Of a stretch of DNA of 64,000 nt, positions 32,386 to 40,468 are shown piece after piece (position 1 is the first letter of the stretch; every line of letters starts with the position of its first letter). The notes under the pieces were generated by a model. The model ran no database searches and was not told where the DNA came from. It saw only the letters and a list, made by a program, of their open reading frames with translations. The stretch is from DSVZ01 sp964568145 (GTDB taxonomy: Bacteria; Verrucomicrobiota; Verrucomicrobiia; Limisphaerales; J093): assembly GCA_964568145.1 (NCBI GenBank), contig CAZMOZ010000002.1, forward strand, positions 62,001-126,000, written 5' to 3'. A program made the translations under genes and the position numbers.

Positions 32386-34857
32386 TCAATCGTACAGCAA
32401 AAACTCGCGGCGACGCCGGGCAAAGGCCTCGAGGTCTGCGGCCCAGCCCTGCTTGATTTCGGCCAACGGCCGGCCGGCCTTGACGGCTTCGAGCACTGCG
32501 GCGTCGGTCAGCAGCGGCAGCAGGTTCCCGGTCGCAAACTGGCCCGGGTACAGCCGCTGCAAGGTCAGCGCGAGCGTCAGCCCGAGGTCCACCGCGTTGA
32601 GCGCGTCGCGGTCGGTCACCACCAGGCACACGCCGCCGCACGACTGGTTCTTGAACGTGCTGGCCCGGGGCGTGAACCGGACGGGCACGCAGCGCACGCC
32701 CGGCAGGCCGGCGTGGTTCAGCTCGGCGGCAAACTTCACGTCGTCCACGTACGGCGCGCCCACCACCTCGAACGGCGTGTCGGTGCCGCGGCCCACGGAC
32801 ACCGCCGTCTCCAGCAGGCCCACGCCGGGGTACAGCGTGGCCGCGGTGAGGTTGCGCATGTTGGGCGAGGGATTCGTCCACGGCAGGCCGGTTTCGTCGA
32901 ACCACTGCGCGCGCGACCAGCCTTCGAGCGGGATCACGGTCAGATCGCACTTCCAACCGCGCTCGGCGTTGAAGAGCCGGGCCAGCTCGCCCACGGTCAG
33001 GCCGTGCCGCAACGGGAGTTTGTGGAAGGCGACGAACGCGGACGGGCCCTGGTGAACCGGGCCTTCGACCGCGACGCCGTTGATCGGGTTGACGCGGTCG
33101 AGCACGAAGAACTTCCTGCCCGCGCGGGCCGCGGCCTCCATCGCCAGGCCCATTGTGGAGATGTACGTGTAAAACCGGCAGCCAACGTCCTGCACGTCGA
33201 AGATCAGCGCATCCAGTAGCGCGAGTTGCTCCGGCCGGGGCGCGCGGCTCTCGCCGTACAGGCTGAAGACCGGCAGGCCGGTGCGTTCGTCAACGCCGTC
33301 GCCGATCTTCGCGTCGAGCGAGCCGTGGAGGCCGTGTTCGGGGCTGAACAGGGCGACCAGCGCGACGCCCGGCGCGGCCTTGAGCAGGTCAATGGTGGAC
33401 CGGCGCGTGCGGTCGTGTCCGGTGTGGTTGGTGATGAGGCCGACGCGCAGGCCGCGCAGCGGCGCGAACTGCCGCTTCGCCAGCACGTCAATGCCGTTGA
33501 GGACCGGGACGGAGGCCGGTGGCCGGGAGCGGGATGTGGAGTGCTGGGCGGTGGATGCCGGAGTCGGCTTGCTGGCATCGGGCATCCGGGATCCGGATTC
33601 CGGCGGCAACGCGCCGGGCACGAAGCTGAAGTTGAAATCCCGCACCGCCTGGGCGGCCAGCGTGCCCAGTTGCCGCCGCAGCGCGATCACGTTGCCGTTT
33701 TCGTCCGGGTGATTCCGGTTCGACAGGAAGATCACGAACGTGCGCGAAAACGGGTCAATCCACAGCGAGGTGCCGGTCCAGCCGGTGTGACCGTACGAGC
33801 CGATCGGAAAGATGTCGCCGCGTGGCCCGGCGTACGGCGAGTCAATGTCCCAGCCCAGGCCGCGGCGGGGCAGGCCGGGCGGCGTTTGCACGCTGGTCAA
33901 GAGCCGCACGGTCTCGGGCCGGAAGATCCGCGCGCCGTCCAGTTCGCCGCCGTTGAGCAGCATGCGCGCGAAACGGGCGAGGTCGGCCGCGGTCGTGAAC
34001 AGCCCCGCGTGTCCAGCCACGCCGCCCATGCGCCGGGCGCGCGGATCATGCACCACGCCCCGCACGGGCGCGCCGTTTTCGACCGCGGTGGGCGCCACGC
34101 GGCGCCGCTTGTCCGGGGGCGGGTTGAAGCCCGTGTCGGTCAGCTTCAATGGCCGGTACAACTCGGCGGCGAGGAATTCATCGAGCCGCCGGCCGGTGAT
34201 GCGGCGCACGATTTCGCCCAGCAGAATCGGGCCGGTGTCGCTGTAAATGAACCGCGTGCCCGGCGACGCCGTGAGCGATTCGGCGAAGCACAGCTTCAAC
34301 GCGGCGTCGTAGCCGGACCAATCCGGCTGGAGGCTGATGTCCGGCCGCAACCCGGACGTGTGGGTGAGCAAATGCCGGATCGTGACCGTCTCCTTGCCGC
34401 CGCCGGTGAACTCGGGCAGGTGCCGGCTCACCGGATCCTCCAGGTCCAGCCGGCCGCGCTCGACCAGCAGCATCACCGCCGGCGCGCAGGCCACCACCTT
34501 GGTTAGCGAGGCGGCGTCGAAGATCGTGTCCGTGGTCATGGGCTCCGGGGCGGACACGAGCGCGCGGTGGCCGAACGCGCGGCAATGCGCGGCGCCGTCG
34601 CGCTCCAGCCAGAGCACGCCGCCGGGAAGTTTCTTTTCCGCGATGGCGTTGCTGATCGCGGCGTCCATCTCCGCGAGCTTGGCCGGATGAAACGCCGGCA
34701 TGGGCGCGGGGGGCGGTGCCGGAACTGGTGAGGGAACCGGTGTTGCGGCCGGCAGCAGCGTCGTTGGCGGCGCGGGCGGGCGCGGCGCGCGGCAGGCGAC
34801 CAAGGCTGACAGAAGACCGGCCGCTCCGGCGGTGACGAGGGCCCAGCGAGACTTCAC
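32386..34857 (-). CDS. Lipoprotein fusing a beta-lactamase-type serine hydrolase to a NamZ-like (DUF1343) muramidase
   Basis: An 823-residue protein from a GTG start. The signal peptide ends in a lipobox (SALVAC, Cys22). After a Pro-rich linker, residues about 60-400 are a class C beta-lactamase/esterase-like domain with SLTK (Ser117, Lys120), YSD (Tyr205) and HTG (357-359). Residues about 455-823 are DUF1343: GLRVGLITNHTGHDR, FSPEHGLHG, FDVQDVGCRFYTYISTMG, LDRVNPINGVAVEGP. Bacillus subtilis AmiE and NamZ are the separate equivalents, for N-acetylmuramyl-L-Ala amidase and exo-N-acetylmuramidase. A peptidoglycan-scavenging role at the outer membrane is inferred. A heptad repeat codes the linker (residues about 420-450). 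Confidence 0.88.
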   Translation of the reverse strand: MKSRWALVTAGAAGLLSALVACRAPRPPAPPTTLLPAATPVPSPVPAPPPAPMPAFHPAKLAEMDAAISNAIAEKKLPGGVLWLERDGAAHCRAFGHRALVSAPEPMTTDTIFDAASLTKVVACAPAVMLLVERGRLDLEDPVSRHLPEFTGGGKETVTIRHLLTHTSGLRPDISLQPDWSGYDAALKLCFAESLTASPGTRFIYSDTGPILLGEIVRRITGRRLDEFLAAELYRPLKLTDTGFNPPPDKRRRVAPTAVENGAPVRGVVHDPRARRMGGVAGHAGLFTTAADLARFARMLLNGGELDGARIFRPETVRLLTSVQTPPGLPRRGLGWDIDSPYAGPRGDIFPIGSYGHTGWTGTSLWIDPFSRTFVIFLSNRNHPDENGNVIALRRQLGTLAAQAVRDFNFSFVPGALPPESGSRMPDASKPTPASTAQHSTSRSRPPASVPVLNGIDVLAKRQFAPLRGLRVGLITNHTGHDRTRRSTIDLLKAAPGVALVALFSPEHGLHGSLDAKIGDGVDERTGLPVFSLYGESRAPRPEQLALLDALIFDVQDVGCRFYTYISTMGLAMEAAARAGRKFFVLDRVNPINGVAVEGPVHQGPSAFVAFHKLPLRHGLTVGELARLFNAERGWKCDLTVIPLEGWSRAQWFDETGLPWTNPSPNMRNLTAATLYPGVGLLETAVSVGRGTDTPFEVVGAPYVDDVKFAAELNHAGLPGVRCVPVRFTPRASTFKNQSCGGVCLVVTDRDALNAVDLGLTLALTLQRLYPGQFATGNLLPLLTDAAVLEAVKAGRPLAEIKQGWAADLEAFARRRREFLLYD
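33510..33600 (-). repeat. Heptad element inside the serine hydrolase-NamZ gene
   Basis: On the coding strand, 13 in-phase seven-base units: GAATCCG, GATCCCG, GATGCCC, GATGCCA, GCAAGCC, GACTCCG, GCATCCA ... GCCACCG, GCCTCCG. The start matches ileS copy 2 over GCGGATCCCGGATGCC-like sequence, so both genes encode SGSRMPD. It falls precisely in the linker between the two catalytic domains. Confidence 0.85.
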
Positions 34858-35159
34858 GCGCGCAGGCTAACCAGCCGCCGGCGCGACGGCAAACCTCGCG
34901 GCGGGCCAGTTGTCCCCAGGACACTCGTCGCGCACTTGAACCGCGAATAGTGGCGCATCGCTGGTCGCGTGATTCGGGAGCGCAACCATTCCGGTGGGGC
35001 GAAACTCTGTCGAGCCCCGACCTTCCATGGCTGCGGTTGTCTGACCGCGGCTGCTGCGGGTGTGACATTGGCCGCGACGCGGCGCGGCCCTGCCGGGCTT
35101 GAGGATTCTGACCGTCCCGGCAAGGCGCCGCTGCATCGGCGCCGGTTGGGGGTAGCCGG

Positions 35160-35274
35160 CCCCTCGCTGAGGGGCCGGACTCCGTCGCCCCTCAGCGAGG
35201 GGCGTTACACCTGCGACGCCGGATTTCAATCCGGCGGTACGACTGACACGATCCTGGCCGGACTGGAGTCCGGC
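35160..35274. repeat. Cluster of three perfect palindromes
   Basis: 35160-35175 and 35187-35202 are a perfect 16-bp inverted repeat (CCCCTCGCTGAGGGGC) around an 11-nt loop. 35218-35235 (GCCGGATT TC AATCCGGC) and 35257-35274 (GCCGGACT GG AGTCCGGC) are 8-bp-arm palindromes of one family, related to the core at 9470-9487. They occupy the 34858-35348 gap, which shows no coding region. Confidence 0.75.
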
Positions 35275-35348
35275 GCAACGGCGGGCAATCCGAACCCAGC
35301 ATTGCCACGCGCGCCCGGCGGGCGGTAGCCTGTCGGCGTTTGCCAGTT

Positions 35349-35624
35349 ATGACCCGCCAACAAGTGCTCGACCTGTACTTCCTCGACGCCCGCCACAAGC
35401 TGATCGAAATCGCCGCCTTCCTCGACCGGGTGGACCGGGCGGACGGCGAGGCCGACTTCCGCCTCGACGCCTTTCGCGAGGCGCTGCGTTGCCTCGCGGC
35501 GGCCCGGTCCGACCGCGCGGCGGCGGTGCTGATGACCTTCAGCGATCCGACCACCGAGCCGATTCCCCAGGCGCCGGGCAAAGGCGCCGTTGGAGCCTGG
35601 AGCGGCCAGCAGCCGGCGGCTTGA
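35349..35624 (+). CDS. Small conserved-looking protein upstream of TatD-like hydrolase
   Basis: A 91-residue soluble protein starting MTRQQVLDLYFLDARHKLIEIAAFLDRVDRADG. The N-terminal 60 residues are predicted helical and charged; the last 25 are Pro/Gly-rich. No domain was recognised. It is 21 nt before the hydrolase gene on the same strand, so the two are likely co-expressed. Confidence 0.7.
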   Translation: MTRQQVLDLYFLDARHKLIEIAAFLDRVDRADGEADFRLDAFREALRCLAAARSDRAAAVLMTFSDPTTEPIPQAPGKGAVGAWSGQQPAA

Positions 35625-35645
35625 ACTTCTTACCCGCCAACCGAC

Positions 35646-36449
35646 ATGCGCTACATCGAGCCCCACGCCCACATGGTCAGCCGCGTGACCGACGATTACA
35701 TGGCCATGGTCACCGCCGGCTGCGCCGCGGTGTGCGAGCCCGCCTTCTGGGCCGGCTTCGACCGCAGTTCCGTCCAGGGCTTCCACGATTATTTCTGCCA
35801 GCTCACGGATTACGAGCCGCGGCGGGCGGCGAAGTTCGGCCTGCCGCACTTTTGCTGGCTGTGCCTCAACCCGAAGGAGTCCGAGGACCCCGGTTTCGCG
35901 TGCGAGGTGCTGGGCCTCATCCCGCGGTTTCTGGACCGCCCGAACGTGCTGGGCATCGGCGAAATCGGGTTGAACAAGAACTCGCGGAACGAGCTGCAGG
36001 TGCTTGAGTGGCACGTGGACCTCGCGGCGCGCGCGGACCAGCTCATCCTGGTGCACACGCCGCACCTCGAGGACAAGCACAAGGGCACTCGGCTGACGCT
36101 CGACGTGCTGCGGGCCGATTCGCGCATCCGGCCGGAGCGGGTCATCATTGACCACGTGGAGGAGCACACCGTGGAGATGGTCCTCGACGCCGGTTTCTGG
36201 GCGGGCATGACGCTGTATCCGGAGACCAAATGCACGCCGGCGCGGGCTATTGACATCCTGGAGCGGTACGGCGTCGAGCGGCTCTGGCTGAACAGCGCGT
36301 GCGATTGGGGCGTGAGCGTGCCCTTGATCGTGGCGCACACGGCCCGCGAAATGCGCCGACGCGGCTGGCCTGCGGACGCCGTGGACCGCGTGATCTACCA
36401 GAATCCGCTGCGCTTTCTGAGCCAGAGCCCGCGGTTCAAGCTGGCTTGA
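35646..36449 (+). CDS. TatD-family metal-dependent hydrolase, EboB-like
   Basis: A 267-residue amidohydrolase-fold protein. The first metal motif is PHAHMVSRVTDDY, followed by EPAFWAGFDRSS, GIGEIGLNKNSRNEL, LILVHTPHLEDKHKGTRL, VIIDHVEEHTV and the terminal Asp in LNSACDWG. This sequence pattern is that of the TatD-like protein of the ebo cluster rather than of TatD DNase. In other bacteria ebo genes help traffic a secondary metabolite precursor. The other ebo genes are absent here, so its role is uncertain. Confidence 0.8.
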   Translation: MRYIEPHAHMVSRVTDDYMAMVTAGCAAVCEPAFWAGFDRSSVQGFHDYFCQLTDYEPRRAAKFGLPHFCWLCLNPKESEDPGFACEVLGLIPRFLDRPNVLGIGEIGLNKNSRNELQVLEWHVDLAARADQLILVHTPHLEDKHKGTRLTLDVLRADSRIRPERVIIDHVEEHTVEMVLDAGFWAGMTLYPETKCTPARAIDILERYGVERLWLNSACDWGVSVPLIVAHTAREMRRRGWPADAVDRVIYQNPLRFLSQSPRFKLA

Positions 36450-36479
36450 GTCCGGGCGCCGCGGACCTACCTTGAAGTC

Positions 36480-36704
36480 ATGGACTGGCAACAGGCAACC
36501 GCCCTGGCCATCGTGGCCCTCACGGCCGCCGTGATGGCATGGTCGGTCTTGCGGCCCCGGCGCCCCGGCAGAAAGTCCGGCGGCGGCTGTCCGGGTTGCG
36601 GGGCCGGCGGCGGCGGTGCGCCGCGCGAAACGCTGGTCCTGCACGCCCGCAAAGGCGAACGCCCCGAAGTCTGGGTCCGCCCCGCCGACCGGCCGCGGGC
36701 GTAA
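36480..36704 (+). CDS. Small membrane protein with Cys-rich tail
   Basis: A 74-residue protein with one N-terminal membrane helix (ALAIVALTAAVMAWSVL), a basic stretch (RPRRPGRK) and a GGGCPGCGAGGGG cluster, then a soluble tail. This resembles the FeoB-associated Cys-rich membrane proteins, but no feoB is nearby. The call is tentative. Confidence 0.55.
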   Translation: MDWQQATALAIVALTAAVMAWSVLRPRRPGRKSGGGCPGCGAGGGGAPRETLVLHARKGERPEVWVRPADRPRA

Positions 36705-36854
36705 GCTGCTGGCTTGGTCCGCACGGCGGCAGTCCCAGCCCCGTTGCATGCTCAAAGTCCATCAGCCTTGATCCCCCAACTGACGGTGGACGGACACCGA
36801 CAGCTTGGGAAAGGCGCATTTCAGGTTGTTGCAGCCCGCGGGCGGACCGTCGCA

Positions 36855-37000
36855 GCCCAGGCGACGCCACCTGGGGTCGTGCCGCGGGTGACCCGCCCGC
36901 GGTGATCGCGGTCTGACGACCCCGGTCCCGAAAGGCAGGGCTCGAAGGAGTCGCGCCCCACCCCGTCAAGGCCGGGGCGGCACGAAATTGAAATGCGCCC
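36855..37000. repeat. Mosaic of dispersed intergenic repeats upstream of rplM
   Basis: 36855-36921 aligns with about 9375-9440 (GCCCAGGCGAC, GTGCCGC, CGCGGTCTGACGACC). 36934-36962 (GGCAGGGCTCGAAGGAGTC) matches 51635-51663 and, inverted, the tandem unit in ileS. 36978-37000 (CGGCACGAAATTGAAATGCGCCC) is the inverted form of the block at 9332, 29206 and 51549. The remainder of 36705-36854 holds nothing recognised. Confidence 0.65.
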
Positions 37001-37027
37001 GGTCGGGAAAGTCCCCACAGAAGCCTA

Positions 37028-37055
37028 TTGACGCACCCCGAACCTCTGGTACTTT
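37028..37055 (+). promoter_or_regulatory. Sigma-70-type promoter for rplM-rpsI
   Basis: TTGACG at 37028-37033, a 16-nt spacer and TACTTT at 37050-37055, with the rplM ATG 25 nt further on. Location and match fit a ribosomal-protein operon promoter. Confidence 0.5.
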
Positions 37056-37080
37056 CGCGGCTCTTTGCTTCGGACGCTTG

Positions 37081-37515
37081 ATGAAGACGTATCTGCCCAA
37101 AGTGGACTTGAACGCGCGCCCCTGGCGCGTCGTGGACGCCAGCGGCATGGTCCTCGGCCGCCTGGCCGCCACCGTGGCCAACATGCTGCGCGGCAAGGAC
37201 AAGCCGGTGTTCACGCCGCATCTCGACGCCGGTGATTTCGTGGTGGTGATCAACGCCGAGAAGGTCCGGTTGACCGGCAAGAAGGAGACCCAGAAGCGCT
37301 ACATGACCTATTCCGGCTGGAAGGGCGGCGAGCGATACCGGACCGTGGCTGAGGTGCGCGCCCGCCACCCCGAGCGCCTCATCCTGCACGCTGTCAAGGG
37401 CATGATTCCCAAGAACCGCCTGGGCGACCGCCTGCTCACCAAGCTCAAGGTGTACCGCGGCGACCAGCATCCGCATCAAGCCCAGAAACCGACTCCGACA
37501 ACGATCCCCGCGTAG
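37081..37515 (+). CDS. rplM: 50S ribosomal protein L13
   Basis: A 144-residue L13. Family motifs are WRVVDASGMVLGRLAATVANMLRGKDKP, GDFVVVINAEKVRLTGKK, YSGWKGGERYRTV and the VKGMIPKNRLGDRLLTKLKVYRG block. The start at 37081 begins MKTYLPKV, as expected. rpsI follows after 6 nt, the conserved rplM-rpsI pair. Confidence 0.97.
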   Translation: MKTYLPKVDLNARPWRVVDASGMVLGRLAATVANMLRGKDKPVFTPHLDAGDFVVVINAEKVRLTGKKETQKRYMTYSGWKGGERYRTVAEVRARHPERLILHAVKGMIPKNRLGDRLLTKLKVYRGDQHPHQAQKPTPTTIPA

Positions 37516-37521
37516 TTTCCC

Positions 37522-37917
37522 ATGTCACAGGTCTCCGAATTCCTCGGCACCGGCCGCCGCAAGACCGCGGTGGCGCGCGTGCGTCTGGCGCCCGGCGCCG
37601 GCAAGATCACCATCAACGGCCGGCCCATCGAAAACTACTTCGTGCTGGAGGCCCAGCGCACCTGGGCCACCCACGCGCTGGTCGTGACCGACACGACCTC
37701 CAAGTTCGACGCCCGCGTGAACGTGTCGGGTGGCGGCCCCAACGGCCAGGCGGGCGCGGTGCGGTTGGGCATCGCCCGCGCGCTGTTGAAGACCGATCTG
37801 AACTGCCGTTCCGTGCTCAAGGCCGAGGGGCTCCTGACACGCGACCCGCGCGTGAAGGAGCGCAAGAAGTACGGCCAGCCCGGCGCCCGCAAGCGCTTCC
37901 AGTTCAGCAAACGTTGA
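37522..37917 (+). CDS. rpsI: 30S ribosomal protein S9
   Basis: A 131-residue S9. It contains GTGRRKTAVARVRLAPG, NGRPIENYF, VNVSGGGPNGQAGAVRLGIARALL and the conserved basic end KKYGQPGARKRFQFSKR, whose tail reaches the ribosomal P-site tRNA. It is the last gene of the rplM operon and is followed by a terminator. Confidence 0.97.
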   Translation: MSQVSEFLGTGRRKTAVARVRLAPGAGKITINGRPIENYFVLEAQRTWATHALVVTDTTSKFDARVNVSGGGPNGQAGAVRLGIARALLKTDLNCRSVLKAEGLLTRDPRVKERKKYGQPGARKRFQFSKR

Positions 37918-37950
37918 GCCGCAACCCGGCTTTCCGCCAGGCCCCGCCTG

Positions 37951-37970
37951 AACCGCTGGCGGTTTTTTTT
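37951..37970 (+). terminator. Rho-independent terminator after rpsI
   Basis: AACCG/CGGTT forms a short stem with a CTGG loop, immediately followed by a run of T, 33 nt after the stop. The stem is only 5 bp, but the T tract is strong. Confidence 0.65.
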
Positions 37971-38003
37971 TGTTGTCCCAGTGCGAGGAACAGCCGGTAA
38001 TCC

Positions 38004-38074
38004 TTGAACCCGAAAAACCGAAGTTGGCCGCGGCGCGACGCCCCCGCCAGCTCAACTTCGGTTTTCGGGTTGAA
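38004..38074. repeat. Dispersed palindromic element, copy 3
   Basis: Left arm TTGAACCCGAAAAACCGAAG (38004-38023) and right arm CTTCGGTTTTCGGGTTGAA (ending 38074) are near-perfect reverse complements around a GC-rich centre. This is the best-preserved copy of the family at 7046-7116 and 9470-9516. Confidence 0.75.
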
Positions 38075-38150
38075 CCACCCCGGCAAGCCAATCACCGCCC
38101 GGCTGATCTCAGGCGCCAACTGACTCTGATGCGTCCAACCCGCCAGCAGA

Positions 38151-38179
38151 CCGCCCGCCGCAACTCACCCGGCGGGCGG
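38151..38179. other. Strong GC hairpin
   Basis: CCGCCCGCCG at 38151-38160 is the perfect reverse complement of CGGCGGGCGG at 38170-38179 (9-nt loop). It lies just before a decayed Ig-like gene. No T run follows in either direction, so its role is open. Confidence 0.5.
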
Positions 38180-38199
38180 CGGGTTTCTGCCGTGGCTCT

Positions 38200-38747
38200 G
38201 TGAACCTTAAAGGGCCTGTTCCGCCCAGCTCACCCCAGCCCGTTTCGACTCCGACCATCCCGGCGACGGCACCGAAGATCATTCAACATCCGCAGGACCA
38301 AATCCAGTGGGTGGGTTACCCCTTGGCGGTGTCGGTGGCTGTCTCAAGCGCGTCTCCGGTCCAATACCAATGCTATCAAGGGACTGGCGGAGATACCTCG
38401 TCACCCGTCGCCGGTGCCACTTCTGCAGATCTGCGGATCCAAACGGTCACAAGCTCCACGACCTATTGGGTGCGGGTGTCTAGCCTCGGCGAGACGACGG
38501 ACAGTTCCGTCGCCCAAATCCATGTTGCCGCCGAGCCCGTCCTTCAGGTCTCGCACCACGCCAACGGGCAATTGAGCATCCGGCTGGTCGCCGAGCCCGG
38601 GTCCTCATGGCGGTTGATGCATTCGCACGATATGGACGAATGGTCGCCGCTGCGGACACATTCACCCTGGCGAATGCCGTCCACGATATGTTGACAATCC
38701 CGCCGGAGGCTGATACTCAATTCTTCAGTTGTGTCAAAGTGCAGTGA
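38200..38747 (+). pseudogene. Decayed secreted Ig-like domain protein (C-terminal part)
   Basis: A frame without signal peptide gives an Ig-like segment (PKIIQHPQDQIQWVGYPLAVSVAV, ADLRIQTVTSSTTYWVRVSSLGETTDSS) followed by the ISIRL...GSSWRL...EWSPL pattern common near the C-terminus of secreted proteins of this phylum. That frame stops at 38694. The proper end, FTLANAVHDMLTIPP...FFSCVKVQ, is in the neighbouring frame and stops at 38747. So the gene lacks its 5' part and has a frameshift near 38665. Confidence 0.7.
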
Positions 38748-38880
38748 TGCATCCGAAGTGCTCCGGAATCAGGCCGGCGGACCCGCTTGGTTTCCGAACG
38801 TCTCGCACAATCTTCAAAGGCACTGCCATGAGGCGACTATGGGCCCTCTTTGACTCCACACGCCCGGCCGGTCACCCCCT

Positions 38881-39985
38881 GTGAACCTGCCGCGTCCACT
38901 CCCGGAATCACCCCCCGCCTCTTTGCAAAGCGTGGCGAGGCAATTGCAGCCAGCTTTCGATTCCGTTTACCCGCTGCGAGGTGGCGCCGTCCTTGCTAAG
39001 AGCGCAGGCCGGTCCCGGACCGCCGAGCCCTGTCCACGCGATTATCCGGCGTGCCAACACCGGGATTCCGGACTCAACGACTCCAAGGTGTTTGGCGTCA
39101 CGGGATCCGCGCTGGGACGCATCTTCTTGACACTCTCACTCCTCTTGTTGACCCACGGTTCTTGGGGAGTGACGCGAGCTGCGCAGGTGGTAGGCTGGGG
39201 AAACACCCTGAACCACCGTCCCCCAAGCGACTCTTCGAATGTCGTGGCCTTGGTCGGCGGTCCCTTCCACGTCCTAGCCCTAACCCACGACCGCCGGTTG
39301 ATCGGGTGGGGGTGTAGCGAGTACGGTGCAAGTCCCGTTCCATCCACCGTCAGCAACGTGTGACCATGGCAGCGGGCTTCGATCACAGTCTCGCGGTTAC
39401 CGTGGATGGTCGGGTGGTAGGCTAGGGGCGGAATGACCGCGGTCAGGTCAGGGTTCCTTCCGGCCTGAGCAACGCGGTGGCTGTTGCCACGGGCTTTTCC
39501 CACAGCCTGGCGCTGAAGGCCAATGGGCGGGTGGTGGGTTGGGGCGACAACTGGGCAGGACAGGCAAACGTGCCTGCCGACCTGAGCAACGTGGTGGCAA
39601 TCGCGGTGGGTTCCTGGCACAACGTGGCTCTGACCGCCAGTGGTGCCGTGGTCGCTTGGGGCAGCGACCTTCTCGGTATCTCGGACATTCCTGCCCTTCC
39701 GGCGAATGTGGCTGCCATCGCCGAGGATCCCAACGCCTGCGGGTACTATGGGAATCCGATCGGCTTCGGCAAGCACTGCTTCTTCGCGGGGTTGGGGGGC
39801 GATCCTTGGTGGCCGGCGATCTTCCACGAACTCGATCACAACTCGGCATCGTTGGTGGTGAGGATCATGTACGGCGAGCTGACCTACGGGGCCGGGCTGT
39901 ACGTCGAGGGCGACGCCAACCTTCCCCCGCGCTGGTCGGGAGAGAGTCTCGTGGACAACCTGGTTCTGGCGGAGGCCACAGAGCG
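38881..39985 (+). pseudogene. RCC1-repeat exoprotein, broken by frameshift and stop
   Basis: From about 39085 a membrane or signal segment (FLTLSLLLLTHGSWG) leads into RCC1-type beta-propeller repeats: AAQVVGWGN, NVVALVGGPFHVLALTHDRRLIGWG. The frame ends at a TGA (39361). It resumes in another frame at 39366 (MAAGFDHSLAVTVDGRVVG), meets a TAG at 39423 where Trp is expected, and continues with two more repeats (VAVATGFSHSLALKANGRVVGWGDNWAGQ; VAIAVGSWHNVALTASGAVVAWG). After about 39715 the sequence is no longer RCC1-like but has WWPAIFHELDHN, probably a different fused gene. Confidence 0.7.
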
Positions 39986-40390
39986 AGCCTCCAGCGCCAG
40001 TTTGACGAGAACCGTCGGATCGCCAACGAGCGGTTGCGGGAGTGGGAGGCACAGACTGCGCCACTCGACGACCGGCACGGGGATTGGATCTGGGAGGGGC
40101 TCCACTTGAGAATCAGCGAGCGCTTTGGCCGGGAGTACTTCCGCCGATATGTACGGGCGTGGCGGCGGGATCACCACGTTCGGCTGTTGCTGGCTGGACC
40201 TGCGCCGTCGTCCGACTGGTATGTGCACGTCACCCGGGAACAGCGCGCCACGTTCATGGCGGCGGCCGTCAGTGCCGCGGTAGAGGAAGACCTGCGGGAG
40301 GAGCTCCGGAACTGGCGATTCCCGGTGGACGACGCCCTGTTCGAGGAGCTGTTCGAGCACCTGACCACGGCGATGCATGATCCGCTATAG
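39986..40390 (+). pseudogene. Fragment of an unidentified protein in a shifted frame
   Basis: After a frame change near 39985, an open stretch of about 130 residues runs to a stop at 40390: RRIANERLREWEAQ, DWIWEGLHLRISERFGREYFRRYVRAWRRD, ATFMAAAVSAAVEEDLREELRNWRFPVDDALFEELFEHL. It is helical, Arg/Glu/Trp-rich and looks like genuine protein. It may continue the segment containing HELDH upstream, which could be a metallopeptidase zinc motif. No family is assigned. Confidence 0.5.
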
Positions 40391-40468
40391 AAAACTTCGA
40401 CGCGATCGGTTCCTGAAAGTTACGCTTACGGCCTCGAGTACTACGGGATTCCAACACACAACGCACTT

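Noticed and set aside
36480..36704. Firm assignment as FeoB-associated protein
   Set aside because: Similarity is limited to one helix and a Cys/Gly cluster, and there is no feoAB nearby, so only a descriptive call was made.
39800..39850. HELDH as a zinc metallopeptidase active site
   Set aside because: Only the five-residue motif fits; the surrounding sequence is in a broken frame and matches no peptidase family I recognise. It is mentioned only as a possibility.
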